Source: Cellulomonas telluris
Lineage (GTDB): Bacteria > Actinomycetota > Actinomycetes > Actinomycetales > Cellulomonadaceae
Length of the DNA stretch: 64,000 nt
NCBI RefSeq assembly: GCF_004886325.1
Contig: NZ_QXFN01000002.1
Span: forward strand, 124,001 to 188,000
Direction of reading: 5' to 3'
Shown here in pieces: positions 46,709-56,255 of the stretch (positions are counted from its first letter, which is position 1; every line of letters begins with the position of its first letter). Made by a program: the position numbers and the translations under genes. Below the pieces are notes generated by a model, which worked only from the letters and a program-made list of their open reading frames with translations, was not told the origin of the DNA and did not search any database.

Positions 46709-47383
46709 TCAGGCCGGACGGAGCGCTGCGGGGTCCTGCACGTGCGCGGTGTCCCCGGTGACGAGGTAGACGACGCGACGGGCGACGGAGACGGCGTGGT
46801 CGCCGAACCGCTCGTAGTAGCGGCCGAGCAGCGTGACGTCGATCGTCTCCTGCACGTCGTACGACCACGAGCCGGAGAGCATCGCCGTGAAGGTGTCCGT
46901 GTGCAGCTGGTCGAGCAGGTCGTCGTCCTGCTCGATGCTCTCGGCGAGCGCCATGTCACGCGTCTCGAGCAGCGTCGTCGTGCGGCGGGCGACGCGCACG
47001 GCGGCGTCCTGCATCTGCGTGAACACGGCGGTGCACTCGTCCGGCACGGCGACGCGCGGGTAGCGCGCACGGGCGACCTGGGCGACGTGCCGGGCGAGGT
47101 CGCCCATGCGCTCCAGGGACGCGCTCATGCGCAGCGCCGAGACGACGACCCGCAGGTCGGTGGCGACGGGCTGCTGCTGCGCGAGCAGCCGGACGCAGCG
47201 GTCGTCCAGGTCCCGCTCGAGCGCGTCGATCGCGAGGTCGTCGGCGATGACGGACTCCGCGAGCCGCAGGTCGGCCGTCAGCAGGGCGACCCCCGCGTTG
47301 CTCACGGCCTGCTCGACCCGGCCGCTCATGGCCACCAGGTCCTCGCCGAGCTGCTTGAGCTCGGCCTCGAAGATGTCCCGCAT
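46709..47383 (-). CDS. phoU: Phosphate signalling protein PhoU
   Basis: A 224-residue all-helical protein with two PhoU repeats. It restrains the phosphate two-component system when phosphate is plentiful. Markers are FEAELKQLGEDLVAMSGRVE, ERDLDDRCVRLLAQQQPVA, ASLERMGDLARHVAQVAR in repeat 1 and YYERFGDHAVSVARRVVYL in repeat 2, containing the metal-cluster ExxxD patterns. ATG at 47383 is preceded by GAGAGGGAG. It is divergent from senX3 across a short gap with PHO-box-like repeats, and separate from the pst operon. Confidence 0.94.
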   Translation of the reverse strand: MRDIFEAELKQLGEDLVAMSGRVEQAVSNAGVALLTADLRLAESVIADDLAIDALERDLDDRCVRLLAQQQPVATDLRVVVSALRMSASLERMGDLARHVAQVARARYPRVAVPDECTAVFTQMQDAAVRVARRTTTLLETRDMALAESIEQDDDLLDQLHTDTFTAMLSGSWSYDVQETIDVTLLGRYYERFGDHAVSVARRVVYLVTGDTAHVQDPAALRPA

Positions 47384-47438
47384 GTGCTCCCTCTCTGCGC
47401 GCAGGTGCGCGGTGCGGCCCACACCGTCGCACGGCCCG

Positions 47439-47466
47439 GTGAACGTCTGCCACCGCAGAGGTGAAC
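47439..47466 (-). promoter_or_regulatory. PHO-box-like GTTCAC repeats (phoU/senX3)
   Basis: On the minus strand GTTCACC occurs twice, 22 bases apart (plus-strand GTGAAC at 47439-47444 and 47461-47466). Actinobacterial phosphate regulators bind 11-base direct repeats of the GTTCAYYYR type; two-turn spacing here equals two repeat periods with a degenerate unit between. Suggests phosphate control or autoregulation. Confidence 0.6.
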
Positions 47467-47526
47467 AGCCGGAGGCCGTCGGGCGTCCGCGGTCGGGCGT
47501 GGCCGGATCGTCCCCGGGCGTCGGCC

Positions 47527-47532
47527 TACTGT
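47527..47532 (+). promoter_or_regulatory. -10 hexamer of senX3
   Basis: TACTGT with six bases to the GTG at 47539, fixing that start over the ATG at 47461. Confidence 0.5.
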
Positions 47533-47538
47533 GGGCGC

Positions 47539-48765
47539 GTGGAGTGGATGGACGGCCTCGCGCCGCTGGTGGCCGGGGCGCTGGGGGTGCTCGTCGGCGC
47601 GTTCGCCGTGGGTGCGTTTCGCTGGAGCGAGCGTGTGCAGCACTCCGTGCCGCCGCAACCGGAGCCGGAGCTCGACGACGGCCTGGTCCGCACGCTCGCG
47701 GTGCTCCGGTCGGCCGCGATCGTGCTCGACCCGGGGGACCACGTCGTGCGGGCGAGCCCGCCGGCGCACGCCCTGGGGCTGGTGCGGGAGGGGCGCCTGG
47801 TGCACGCCGCGATGCGGGACCTCGTCGCGGCGGTGCGCCGCGACGGCGTGATCCGTGACGAGGAGGTCGACGTGCCGCGCGGGCCCGTGGGCCCGGGGCG
47901 CCTGCTCGTGCAGGTCCGCGTCGCGCAGGTGACGCCGGAGCACGTGGTGCTGCTCGCGGAGGACCTGACGCAGGCGCGTCGTCTGGAGGCGATCCGCCGG
48001 GACTTCGTCGTCAACGTCTCGCACGAGCTGAAGACCCCGATCGGCGCGCTGTCGCTGCTGGCCGAGACGGTGCAGGACGCGGCGGACGACCCCGACGCGG
48101 TGCGCCGGTTCGCGGGCCGGATGCAGGCGGAGGCGCAGCGCCTGTCCGCGCTCGTGCACGAGATCATCGAGCTCTCCCGCCTGCAGGCGACCGGTGCGCT
48201 CGAGGAGCTCGCGCCGGTGCGCGTCGACGACGTCGTGGCCGAGGCGCTGGACCGGGCCCGCACGGGCGCGGACGCCAAGCACGTGCGGCTGTCCGCCGGC
48301 GGTGCGAGCGGGGTCCTGGTCTTCGGCGACCACAACCTGCTCGTCACCGCGGTCCGCAACCTGCTGGACAACGCCGTCGCGTACTCGCCGGAGGGCACGC
48401 ACGTGGGCGTCGGCGTCGAGCGCCGCGGCGAGCTCGTCGAGATCGCGGTGGTCGACGAGGGGATCGGCATCGACCCCGCCGACCAGGAGCGCGTGTTCGA
48501 GCGGTTCTACCGTGTCGACCCCGCGCGCTCGCGCGACACCGGCGGCACCGGCCTCGGCCTGTCGATCGTCAAGCACGTCGCGGCGGACCACGGCGGGGAC
48601 GTCTCCGTCTGGTCCCAGCCCGGCCGCGGCTCCACGTTCACCCTGCGCCTGCCGGTCGCGGACGACCGCGCCGGCGAGGCGACCCCTGTCCCCACCCCGC
48701 CGGCCGTGCCGGCGACCCCGCCGGACGGCACGCCCGCCCGGCCGACGCCCAGGAGCACCCCGTGA
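47539..48765 (+). CDS. senX3: Phosphate sensor histidine kinase (SenX3-type)
   Basis: A 408-residue sensor kinase of the phosphate response. One N-terminal membrane helix (LAPLVAGALGVLVGAFAVGAF), a PAS-like cytosolic region (about 45-145), a HisKA domain with phosphoacceptor His162 in VVNVSHELKTPIGALSLLAE, and an HATPase domain with N-box DHNLLVTAVRNLLDNAV, DEGIGID and GTGLGLSIVKHV. A Pro-rich tail follows. Small extracellular loop fits sensing through PhoU and the Pst transporter rather than direct ligand binding. GTGA overlap with regX3. Confidence 0.93.
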   Translation: MEWMDGLAPLVAGALGVLVGAFAVGAFRWSERVQHSVPPQPEPELDDGLVRTLAVLRSAAIVLDPGDHVVRASPPAHALGLVREGRLVHAAMRDLVAAVRRDGVIRDEEVDVPRGPVGPGRLLVQVRVAQVTPEHVVLLAEDLTQARRLEAIRRDFVVNVSHELKTPIGALSLLAETVQDAADDPDAVRRFAGRMQAEAQRLSALVHEIIELSRLQATGALEELAPVRVDDVVAEALDRARTGADAKHVRLSAGGASGVLVFGDHNLLVTAVRNLLDNAVAYSPEGTHVGVGVERRGELVEIAVVDEGIGIDPADQERVFERFYRVDPARSRDTGGTGLGLSIVKHVAADHGGDVSVWSQPGRGSTFTLRLPVADDRAGEATPVPTPPAVPATPPDGTPARPTPRSTP

Positions 48766-49475
48766 CCCGCATCCTGCTCGTGGAGGACGAGGAGTCCTAC
48801 CGCGACCCCCTCGCCTACCAGCTGACCCGCGAGGGCTACGACGTCGTCACCGCCGCCACCGGCCCCGCCGCGCTCGAGCGCTTCGCCGAGGGCGGGGCCG
48901 ACCTCGTGCTGCTCGACCTCATGCTGCCGGGGCTGCCCGGCACCGAGGTGTGCCGCCGGCTGCGGCTGGAGTCCGACGTGCCGGTGATCATGCTGACCGC
49001 GAAGGACGACGAGATCGACAAGGTCGTGGGCCTCGAGCTCGGCGCCGACGACTACGTGACGAAGCCGTACTCGTCGCGCGAGCTGCTCGCCCGCATCCGC
49101 GCCGTCCTGCGCCGCCGCGAGACGGCGCGTCCCGCCGTGGACGGGGAGGAGGGCGGCGACGACGGCGTGCTCGAGCTCGCCGGGGTCCGCATGGACGTCG
49201 ACCGGCACACGGTGCACGTGGACGGGACGCTCGTGCCGTTCCCGCTCAAGGAGTTCGAGCTGCTCGAGCTGCTGCTGCGCAACCCCGGCCGCGTCCTCAC
49301 GCGCGGTCAGCTCATCGACCGGGTGTGGGGGTCGGACTACGTCGGCGACACCAAGACCCTCGACGTCCACGTCAAGCGCATCCGCGCCAAGATCGAGCCC
49401 GACCCGTCCGCGCCGACGCTGCTGACGACCGTGCGCGGCCTGGGCTACAAGCTGTCGGACACGCCGGACGAGTGA
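48762..49475 (+). CDS. regX3: Phosphate response regulator (RegX3-type)
   Basis: A 237-residue OmpR/PhoB-class regulator. The receiver domain has the acidic pair E8/D9 and phospho-acceptor Asp52 (LVLLDLMLP), the conserved Lys in DYVTKPYSSREL, and a C-terminal winged helix (about 135-230) with GDTKTLDVHVKRIRAKIEP and TVRGLGYKLS. It should bind the GTTCA repeats upstream of pstS and phoU/senX3. Translation is coupled to senX3 by a four-base overlap. Confidence 0.95.
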   Translation: MTRILLVEDEESYRDPLAYQLTREGYDVVTAATGPAALERFAEGGADLVLLDLMLPGLPGTEVCRRLRLESDVPVIMLTAKDDEIDKVVGLELGADDYVTKPYSSRELLARIRAVLRRRETARPAVDGEEGGDDGVLELAGVRMDVDRHTVHVDGTLVPFPLKEFELLELLLRNPGRVLTRGQLIDRVWGSDYVGDTKTLDVHVKRIRAKIEPDPSAPTLLTTVRGLGYKLSDTPDE

Positions 49476-49597
49476 GCAGCGCGCCGGCGCCCGCGCCGGC
49501 CGGGCCGGGCGCCGGCGTGGCCCGCGTCACGGTGACGCCCGTCCGGTACGTGACCCGCGTCTCGTGCGCATCCTGGACGGTCGTTCGGTCGACCAGC

Positions 49598-49619
49598 GTT
49601 CATCCGGGGTTCACCGAGC
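49598..49619 (+). promoter_or_regulatory. PHO box upstream of pstS
   Basis: Two adjacent 11-base direct repeats, GTTCATCCGGG (49598-49608) and GTTCACCGAGC (49609-49619), matching the actinobacterial PHO-box period and core, 86 bases before the pstS start. Confidence 0.8.
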
Positions 49620-49704
49620 ACCGCCGTCTCGGTCACCTCGCGTCCCTACCGTCGGCATCGGCCGCGCACCGACCGGTGCGCGCGGATCGACAGGATGGGT
49701 CACA

Positions 49705-50835
49705 GTGAAGCTCTCCCCTCGCAACCGTCTCGGTGCCGTCGCCCTCACCGGCGCTCTGGCGCTGACCCTGGCCGCGTGCAGCTCCGGTGGCAACGCCGAG
49801 GAGCCCGCGGGCACCGCGGGTTCCGGTGACGAGGCTCCCGCCGAGCTGAGCGGTTCGCTCGCCGGCGCCGGGGCGTCGTCCCAGGAGAAGGCCGTCGCCG
49901 GCTGGATCGCCGGCTTCAACGAGCAGTACCCCGACGTCTCCGTCAGCTACGACGCGGTGGGCTCCGGCGGTGGCCGTGAGCAGTTCCTCGCCGGTGCCGT
50001 GCAGTTCGCGGGCTCGGACGCCGCGCTGAAGGAGGAGGAGCTCACGCAGGCCGAGGAGCGCTGCGTCGGCGGCGAGGCCGTCGAGCTCCCGCTCTACATC
50101 TCGCCGATCGCCGTCGTCTACAACCTCCCCGACGTCGACGCCGAGAACATCAACATGTCGGCGGCCACGATCGCCAAGGTCTTCAACCGCGAGATCACGA
50201 CGTGGAACGACCCGGCGATCGCCGCGGAGAACCCCGACGTCGAGCTGCCCGCGATCGACATCATCCCGGTCAACCGCTCGGACGAGTCCGGCACGACCGA
50301 GAACTTCACCGAGTACCTCGCCGCCGCGTCCGAGGGCGCGTGGCCGCACGAGCCGAGCGGCGACTGGCCGATCTCGGGCGGGCAGTCCGGCCAGGGCACG
50401 CAGGGCGTCATCGACACGGTGACGGGTGCCGAGGGTGCGATCGGCTACGCCGACGCCTCCCGCGCCGGTGACCTCGGCACGGTCGCGCTGAAGGTCGGCG
50501 AGGAGTACGTGCCGTTCTCCGCCGAGGCCGCCGCGAAGGTCGTCGACGCGTCGCCGCGCGCCGAGGGCGCCACGGAGAACCGCCTCGTGGTCGAGCTCGA
50601 CCGCACCACGACCGAGGCCGGCGCCTACCCGCTGGTCCTCATCTCGTACCACATCGCCTGCTCGGTGTACGAGGACCAGGCCGACGCCGACAACGTGAAG
50701 GCCTACCTCTCCTACGTCGCCAGCGAGGCGGGCCAGGAGCGCGCCGCCGACCCGAGCGTCGCCGGTGCCGCCCCGATCTCGGAGGACCTGCGCGCCGAGG
50801 TCCAGACCGCGATCGACAGCATCACCGCGGGCTGA
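49705..50835 (+). CDS. pstS: Phosphate ABC transporter substrate-binding lipoprotein
   Basis: A 376-residue lipoprotein that captures phosphate outside the membrane. Signal peptide VKLSPRNRLGAVALTGALAL ends in lipobox LAAC with Cys25. Phosphate-binding motifs: GAGASSQEKAVAGW, GSGGGREQFLAGAVQFAGSD and NRSDESGTTENFTEYL. GTG start fits the signal peptide; only a weak ribosome site (AGGATGGG) is visible. A strong hairpin separates it from pstC, a common way of making more binding protein than permease. Confidence 0.95.
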   Translation: MKLSPRNRLGAVALTGALALTLAACSSGGNAEEPAGTAGSGDEAPAELSGSLAGAGASSQEKAVAGWIAGFNEQYPDVSVSYDAVGSGGGREQFLAGAVQFAGSDAALKEEELTQAEERCVGGEAVELPLYISPIAVVYNLPDVDAENINMSAATIAKVFNREITTWNDPAIAAENPDVELPAIDIIPVNRSDESGTTENFTEYLAAASEGAWPHEPSGDWPISGGQSGQGTQGVIDTVTGAEGAIGYADASRAGDLGTVALKVGEEYVPFSAEAAAKVVDASPRAEGATENRLVVELDRTTTEAGAYPLVLISYHIACSVYEDQADADNVKAYLSYVASEAGQERAADPSVAGAAPISEDLRAEVQTAIDSITAG

Positions 50836-50863
50836 CACGAGCCCCACGCATGACCACGACGGT

Positions 50864-50904
50864 CGGGAGCCGCCCCGGGACGCACGGTCCCGGGGCGGCT
50901 CCCG
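50864..50904 (+). terminator. Intercistronic hairpin pstS-pstC
   Basis: Eighteen-base arms (CGGGAGCCGCCCCGGGAC at 50864-50881 and its complement at 50887-50904) with a five-base loop. Likely a partial terminator or 3'-end stabiliser that raises pstS over pstC. Confidence 0.75.
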
Positions 50905-50986
50905 CCCTGCGTGCCGAGGCGGCCGGCGCCTGACGCCGGAGCCCCTCGCCCCACCCTCCCCACCCTCCCCACCCACCGGAGAACCC

Positions 50987-51991
50987 GTGGCTCTCACCAC
51001 CACTCCCCGCCGGTCCGGGACCTCCCCCGACGGCGAGCAGGTCGACGCCGGCGCGGCCGTCCGCGCGGCGTCGACCGGGCGCGTCGGCAGCCGTGTCTTC
51101 GCCGGCCTGTCGACCGGCGCCGGCGTCCTGATCCTCCTGACGCTCGCCGCCGTCGCGGTCTTCCTGGTCATCCGGGCCTGGCCGGCGCTCACGGCGTCGT
51201 CCGAGGAGCTCGGCGACATCTCGTGGTTCAACGGCGACTCCGTCGCCGAGTACGTCGGGCCCCTGATCTTCGGCACGCTGCTCGCCTCGGTGCTGGCCCT
51301 GCTCATAGCCGTGCCGGTCTCGGTCGGCATCGCGCTGTTCATCTCGCACTACGCACCCCGCCGGCTCGCGCAGAGCCTGGGCTACCTGATCGACCTGCTG
51401 GCGGCGATCCCGTCGGTGGTCTACGGCCTGTGGGGCGCGCTGTGGCTGCTCGGTGTCGTCGACCCGTTCTTCGAGTGGCTCTCCGGCGCGCTCGGGTTCA
51501 TCCCGCTGTTCGCGGACTACCAGGCGCCGGCCAAGAACATCCTGTCGGCCTCGATCGTGCTGGCCGTGATGATCCTGCCGATCATCACGGCGGTCTCGCG
51601 CGAGGTCTTCCTCCAGACGCCGCGCCTGCACGAGGAGGCCTCGCTGGCCCTCGGCGCCACCCGCTGGGAGATGGTCCGCCAGGCCGTCCTGCCGTTCGGG
51701 CGCTCGGGCGTCATCAGCGCCTCGATGCTCGGTCTCGGCCGCGCGCTCGGTGAGACGATGGCGGTGCTCATGGTCATCTCGCCCGGGTTCCTCTACTCGT
51801 TCCACCTGCTCCAGCCGGGGCAGCACCAGACCATCGCCGCGAACATCGCCTCGAAGTTCCCCGAGGCGAGCGGGCTGTCGGTGAGCGCGCTCATCGCGAC
51901 GGGCCTCGCGCTGTTCGTCATCACGTTCGCGGTCAACTTCGTCGCGCGCTGGATCATCGCGCGCCGCGCCGAGTTCTCGGGAGCCAACTGA
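50987..51991 (+). CDS. pstC: Phosphate ABC transporter permease PstC
   Basis: A 334-residue inner-membrane permease with about six helices. The EAA-type loop that contacts the ATPase is seen as [21 protein letters not shown], and [16 protein letters not shown] follows in a late helix. The first 35 residues are a charged cytosolic tail. GTG 50987 has GGAG six bases upstream. Its stop shares one base with the pstA ATG. Confidence 0.95.
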   Translation: MALTTTPRRSGTSPDGEQVDAGAAVRAASTGRVGSRVFAGLSTGAGVLILLTLAAVAVFLVIRAWPALTASSEELGDISWFNGDSVAEYVGPLIFGTLLASVLALLIAVPVSVGIALFISHYAPRRLAQSLGYLIDLLAAIPSVVYGLWGALWLLGVVDPFFEWLSGALGFIPLFADYQAPAKNILSASIVLAVMILPIITAVSREVFLQTPRLHEEASLALGATRWEMVRQAVLPFGRSGVISASMLGLGRALGETMAVLMVISPGFLYSFHLLQPGQHQTIAANIASKFPEASGLSVSALIATGLALFVITFAVNFVARWIIARRAEFSGAN

Positions 51992-53055
51992 TGGCCGTCG
52001 ACACCGCTCCGGCCCCCGCCACCTCCCTCGTCGACCCGGCCCAGGGCCGGCTGCCGCGCTGGGCCACGTGGGCGTTCCTCGCGGGCGGCGTGGTCGCCGC
52101 GTTCCTCCTGCTGCTGGTCCTCGGCAACCCCACGGTCGCCGGCGTCGTCGGGCTGGGTGCGGTCCTCTACGCGGTCGGGGCCACGGTCGCGTCGTTCGTC
52201 GTCGAGGGCCGCCGCCGCGCGGTGGACCGCCTCGCCACGACGCTCGTGACCGGCGCGTTCCTGCTCGCGCTCATCCCGCTGGTCTCGCTCGTGCTGCTCG
52301 TCGTCACGCGCGGCATGACGTCGTTCAGCTGGACGTTCCTCACCACGGACATGGTGGGGATCTTCGGCGACATGACCGAGGGCGGCATCGCGCACGCGAT
52401 CGTCGGGACGCTGCTCATCACGTTCGCGGCGGCGGTCATCTCGGTGCCGATCGGCCTGCTCACGGCGATCTACCTCGTCGAGTACGGGCGCGGCCCGCTG
52501 GCGCGCGCGATCACCTTCCTCGTGGACGTCATGACGGGCATCCCGTCGATCGTCGCCGGCCTGTTCGGCTTCGCGGTGTTCACGCTCGCCCTCGGGCCGG
52601 CGTTCCGCGCGGGCATCATGGGCGCCGTCGCGCTGTCGCTGCTCATGACGCCCGTCGTCATCCGCTCGGTCGAGGAGATGCTGCGACTCGTCCCGAACGA
52701 GCTGCGCGAGGCGTCGTACGCGCTCGGCGTGCCGAAGTGGCTGACGATCGTCAAGGTCGTGCTCCGCACCGCCGCTGCCGGCATCGTCACGGGCGTCATG
52801 CTCGCCGTGGCCCGCATCATCGGCGAGACCGCGCCCCTGCTCCTGACCGTCGGCCTCGTCACGCAGATGAACACGAGCCTGTTCGAGGGCCGCATGGCCA
52901 CGCTGCCGGTCTTCGCGTTCCGCCAGTACGAGCAGGGCGGGACCGGCATCGACCGTGCCTGGGCCGCGGCGCTCACGCTCATCCTCATCGTCATGCTGCT
53001 CAACCTGCTCGCGCGGCTGATCAGCCGCTGGTTCGCCCCCAAGGGCGCCCGCTGA
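51991..53055 (+). CDS. pstA: Phosphate ABC transporter permease PstA
   Basis: A 354-residue permease pairing with PstC. It carries an N-terminal extension with two or three extra helices (about residues 25-105) before the usual six-helix PstA core. The ATPase-contact loop is [20 protein letters not shown], and [16 protein letters not shown] is typical of PstA. The ATG overlaps the pstC stop by one base, so the permease subunits are translationally coupled. Confidence 0.95.
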   Translation: MAVDTAPAPATSLVDPAQGRLPRWATWAFLAGGVVAAFLLLLVLGNPTVAGVVGLGAVLYAVGATVASFVVEGRRRAVDRLATTLVTGAFLLALIPLVSLVLLVVTRGMTSFSWTFLTTDMVGIFGDMTEGGIAHAIVGTLLITFAAAVISVPIGLLTAIYLVEYGRGPLARAITFLVDVMTGIPSIVAGLFGFAVFTLALGPAFRAGIMGAVALSLLMTPVVIRSVEEMLRLVPNELREASYALGVPKWLTIVKVVLRTAAAGIVTGVMLAVARIIGETAPLLLTVGLVTQMNTSLFEGRMATLPVFAFRQYEQGGTGIDRAWAAALTLILIVMLLNLLARLISRWFAPKGAR

Positions 53056-53093
53056 CCCGCCGGCCCTCCCCGGACCACGAAAGGACCCTCCCC

Positions 53094-53873
53094 ATGTCCA
53101 AGCGGATCGACGTCTCGGACCTCGACGTCTACTACGGCGACTTCCTCGCGGTCGAGGGCGTCACGATGGCCATCGAGGCCCGCCAGGCGACCGCGCTCAT
53201 CGGCCCGTCGGGCTGCGGCAAGTCGACGTTCCTGCGCACGCTCAACCGCATGCACGAGGTCATCCCGGGTGCGCGCGTCACCGGCAAGGCGCTCATGGAC
53301 GGCCAGGACCTCTACGGGTCGGACGTCGACCCCGTGACGGTCCGCCGCCAGATCGGCATGGTCTTCCAGCGCCCGAACCCGTTCCCGACGATGTCGATCG
53401 CCGACAACGTCCTCGCGGGCGTCCGGCTGAACAACCGCCGCATGTCGAAGGGCGAGCAGCAGGATCTCGTCGAGCAGTCGCTGCGCGGCGCGAACCTGTG
53501 GAACGAGGTCAAGGACCGCCTCGAGCGCCCCGGGTCGAGCCTGTCGGGCGGTCAGCAGCAGCGCCTCTGCATCGCGCGCGCCATCGCGGTCAAGCCGCAG
53601 GTGCTCCTCATGGACGAGCCCTGCTCCGCGCTCGACCCGATCTCCACGCTCGCGATCGAGGACCTCATCGCCGAGCTGAAGAGCGACTACACGATCGTCA
53701 TCGTCACCCACAACATGCAGCAGGCGGCGCGCGTCTCGGACAGGACGGCGTTCTTCAACATCGCCGGCACCGGCAAGCCCGGCAAGCTCATCGAGATGGA
53801 CGACACCGCCACCATGTTCTCCTCGCCGCGCGAGCAGGCGACCGAGGACTACATCTCCGGCCGCTTCGGCTGA
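53094..53873 (+). CDS. pstB: Phosphate ABC transporter ATP-binding protein
   Basis: A 259-residue ABC ATPase that powers phosphate import. Walker A is GPSGCGKST, the Q-loop [12 protein letters not shown] is diagnostic of PstB, the signature is [17 protein letters not shown], Walker [14 protein letters not shown], and the H-loop [19 protein letters not shown] precedes the ATG. Last gene of pstSCAB; a strong bidirectional terminator follows. phoU, often last in this operon, is instead encoded beside senX3. Confidence 0.97.
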   Translation: MSKRIDVSDLDVYYGDFLAVEGVTMAIEARQATALIGPSGCGKSTFLRTLNRMHEVIPGARVTGKALMDGQDLYGSDVDPVTVRRQIGMVFQRPNPFPTMSIADNVLAGVRLNNRRMSKGEQQDLVEQSLRGANLWNEVKDRLERPGSSLSGGQQQRLCIARAIAVKPQVLLMDEPCSALDPISTLAIEDLIAELKSDYTIVIVTHNMQQAARVSDRTAFFNIAGTGKPGKLIEMDDTATMFSSPREQATEDYISGRFG

Positions 53874-53932
53874 CCGGCGCCGCGCGCCGCCCGCAGGAGG
53901 CTCGCGGGCGGCCGCACGGTCCGCAGGACGCA

Positions 53933-53966
53933 CGAGGGGCGCCCGCCGTACGGCGGGCGCCCCTCG
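53933..53966. terminator. Bidirectional terminator pstB / lipoprotein
   Basis: Perfect arms CGAGGGGCGCCCGCCG and CGGCGGGCGCCCCTCG separated by TA, between convergent genes. Confidence 0.85.
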
Positions 53967-53989
53967 TCGTGCGCTCGGTGCGCGGGGGG

Positions 53990-54655
53990 TCAGCCCTCGT
54001 CGCCGGTGCCCTCGGTCTGCTCGGGGCCCTGGGCGCCCTCGCCCTCGGGGTCGGAGTCCTGGCCCTGCTCGGGCTCGGAGGCCTCCTGGGTCTGCCCGGG
54101 CGTGGGCAGCCCGGTGGGGGTGGCCGACGGGGTGGGGGTCTGCCCGACCGCCTCGAGCAGCGGCGCGTACTCGGCGAGCGTCCCGTCCATGACGGGCACC
54201 TGCACCTCGGCGCTGCCGCCCGCGGGGGTGGAGACGGTGAGCGTGGTCAGCCCGCCGGGGATGGCCGAGACCTGGGCGACCGGGACCTCGACGGTCTGGT
54301 AGCGCCCAGGGGCCCCTGCCGCGCCCATGAGCACCGTGCCCGAGCTCGGGACGTCGACGTTCACGGCCTGCGCGCCCTCGACGGCGAGCGTGACGCTCGT
54401 GTCCTCGCCGGAGTTGTTGGCGAGCGCGCCGACCAGGATGCCCGGGCCGCCCTCCTCCTCGGCGAGGACGAGCAGGTTGAGCGCGCGCACCTCGTCGACG
54501 GTGATCGCGACGCCGTCGGACGGCGGGTAGTCGTCGATCGTCGTGATCTGGTTCGTGGCGGAGCAGCCGGCGAGCGCGGCGGCGGACGCGAGCGCGAGGG
54601 CGGCGGCGGCCGTCCGGCGGGCCGTGCGGACGGCACGAGGGCGAGGCGTGGTCAC
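53990..54655 (-). CDS. Putative lipoprotein, unknown function
   Basis: A 221-residue exported protein. The signal peptide ends with lipobox LAGC at Cys31, followed by [18 protein letters not shown]. Residues about 45-165 form a compact, beta-rich domain resembling a small immunoglobulin-like or DUF-type fold ([37 protein letters not shown]). The last 50 residues are a Pro/Gln/Glu/Gly-rich tail. AGGAG precedes the GTG. Divergent from carD. No named family recognised; its position suggests a cell-envelope role only by its signal. Confidence 0.75.
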   Translation of the reverse strand: MTTPRPRAVRTARRTAAAALALASAAALAGCSATNQITTIDDYPPSDGVAITVDEVRALNLLVLAEEEGGPGILVGALANNSGEDTSVTLAVEGAQAVNVDVPSSGTVLMGAAGAPGRYQTVEVPVAQVSAIPGGLTTLTVSTPAGGSAEVQVPVMDGTLAEYAPLLEAVGQTPTPSATPTGLPTPGQTQEASEPEQGQDSDPEGEGAQGPEQTEGTGDEG

Positions 54656-54915
54656 GGTGTCTCCTGCTCGACTGTCGCGCCCGAGGCGTCCGGCGGGTCG
54701 CCGGGCTGCCGGCGACCCGCCGCGCACGGGCGCGGGGGACTCGTGGCCAGCCTACCGGGGGTGCAGGAGGCGGCGAGCCCAGCCCGCGCGGACCGCACCG
54801 CTGGTCGCCCACGCGACGTCCGCCGGACGCCGGCCGGTCGCCTGCACGCCTCTGACCTGCGGTTTCATGATCCGGACGGGCGCCCGACGCCGGGTTCGGG
54901 GGGAAATGGGCGTGA

Positions 54916-54921
54916 TACCAT
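54916..54921 (+). promoter_or_regulatory. Candidate carD -10 element
   Basis: TACCAT in an unusually AT-containing stretch (GATACCATACACG), about 29 bases before the carD ATG; an AAAGGGGA ribosome-site-like tract follows. Confidence 0.45.
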
Positions 54922-54949
54922 ACACGTCTGCGAAAGGGGACACCGGCAG

Positions 54950-55432
54950 ATGACTTTCACTGTTGGGGAGACCGTCGTCTACCCGCACCACGGTGCAGCC
55001 AAGATCGAAGAGATCAAGACCCGCACGATCCGCGGCGAGGACAAGATCTACCTCAAGCTCAAGGTCGCGCACGGTGACCTCACCATCGAGGTGCCCGCCG
55101 AGAACGTCGACCTGGTCGGCGTCCGCGACGTGGTCGGCCAGGAGGGCCTCGACCGCGTGTTCGAGGTGCTGCGCGCCCCGTACACGGAGGAGCCCACCAA
55201 CTGGTCCCGCCGGTACAAGGCGAACCTCGAGAAGCTCCAGTCCGGCGACGTCATCAAGGTCGCGGAGGTCGTCCGCGACCTCTCGCGTCGTGACGCCGAC
55301 CGCGGCCTGTCGGCCGGCGAGAAGCGCATGCTCGCCAAGGCCCGGCAGATCCTCGTCTCGGAGCTCGCGCTCGCCGAGCACACCGAGGAGGAGAAGGCCG
55401 AGGCCATCCTGGACGAGGTCCTGGCGTCCTGA
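54950..55432 (+). CDS. carD: CarD-family RNA polymerase-binding regulator
   Basis: A 160-residue essential transcription factor that binds the RNA polymerase beta subunit and stabilises open complexes, especially at rRNA promoters. The N-terminal Tudor-like RNAP-interaction domain starts [20 protein letters not shown]; the C-terminal helical DNA-binding domain has the conserved minor-groove Trp in [17 protein letters not shown]. Length matches mycobacterial CarD (about 162). Followed by a hairpin, then ispD, the order conserved in mycobacteria (Rv3583c-Rv3582c). Confidence 0.96.
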   Translation: MTFTVGETVVYPHHGAAKIEEIKTRTIRGEDKIYLKLKVAHGDLTIEVPAENVDLVGVRDVVGQEGLDRVFEVLRAPYTEEPTNWSRRYKANLEKLQSGDVIKVAEVVRDLSRRDADRGLSAGEKRMLAKARQILVSELALAEHTEEEKAEAILDEVLAS

Positions 55433-55442
55433 GGACGCTGCG

Positions 55443-55477
55443 GGAGGTCCGGGTGCGCGTGTCGCACCCGGACCTCC
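55443..55477 (+). terminator. Hairpin between carD and ispD
   Basis: Fifteen-base perfect arms (GGAGGTCCGGGTGCG and complement) with a CGTGT loop, ten bases after the carD stop. Confidence 0.75.
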
Positions 55478-55508
55478 TGCTGTCCGCACGACGCACGGAC
55501 CGCACCGC

Positions 55509-56255
55509 ATGACCGTCGCCGCCGTCCTCACCGCCGCCGGCAGCGGCTCCCGCCTTGGGCACGTGCTGCCCAAGGCGCTCGTCCCGGTCGCGGGCGCGCC
55601 CCTGGTCGCGCACGCCGCCCGCGCGCTGCTCGACGCCCGCGCCGCCGACGGCGCCCGCGTCAGGGCACTCGTCGTGACGGCCCCGGCCGAGCACCTCGCG
55701 GCCGTCGCCGACGCGCTCGCCCACCTGGCCCCCGCGGACGTGCCCGTCACGGTCGTCCCCGGCGGCGCCACCCGGCAGGCGTCCGTCGCCGCCGGCCTCG
55801 CCGCGCTGCCGGCCGACGTGGACGTCGTGCTCGTGCACGACGCGGCCCGTGCGTTCGCGCCGCCGGAGCTCGTCGCCCGCGTGGTCGACGCCGTCCGCGC
55901 CGGCCACGACGCGGTCGTGCCCGGGCTGGCCGTGGTCGACACCGTCAAGCGCGTCGCGTCGTGGGACGCGACCGGCGGGCCGGTCCTCGACACCCCGCCG
56001 CGCGACGTCCTGCGCGCCGTGCAGACGCCGCAGGGCTTCGCGCGGGACGTGCTCCTGCGCGCCCACGCGGCCGGTGCCGGGCGCGCCGGTGACGAGCGGA
56101 CCGCGGCCTCGGACGACGCGGGGCTGGTCGAGGCGGACGGCGGCCGGGTCTGGGTGGTGCCGGGCGACGAGCGCGCCGCGAAGATCACCACCGTGCGCGA
56201 CGTCGTGCTCGCCGAGGCGCTGCACGCGGCGCCCGTCCCCGGAGGTGCCCCGTGA
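55509..56255 (+). CDS. ispD: 2-C-methyl-D-erythritol 4-phosphate cytidylyltransferase
   Basis: A 248-residue nucleotidyltransferase of the non-mevalonate isoprenoid pathway, transferring CMP to methylerythritol phosphate. Markers: [62 protein letters not shown] and [13 protein letters not shown]. No good ribosome site precedes the ATG, so it may depend on read-through from carD or an unseen promoter. It overlaps ispF by four bases. Confidence 0.95.
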   Translation: MTVAAVLTAAGSGSRLGHVLPKALVPVAGAPLVAHAARALLDARAADGARVRALVVTAPAEHLAAVADALAHLAPADVPVTVVPGGATRQASVAAGLAALPADVDVVLVHDAARAFAPPELVARVVDAVRAGHDAVVPGLAVVDTVKRVASWDATGGPVLDTPPRDVLRAVQTPQGFARDVLLRAHAAGAGRAGDERTAASDDAGLVEADGGRVWVVPGDERAAKITTVRDVVLAEALHAAPVPGGAP

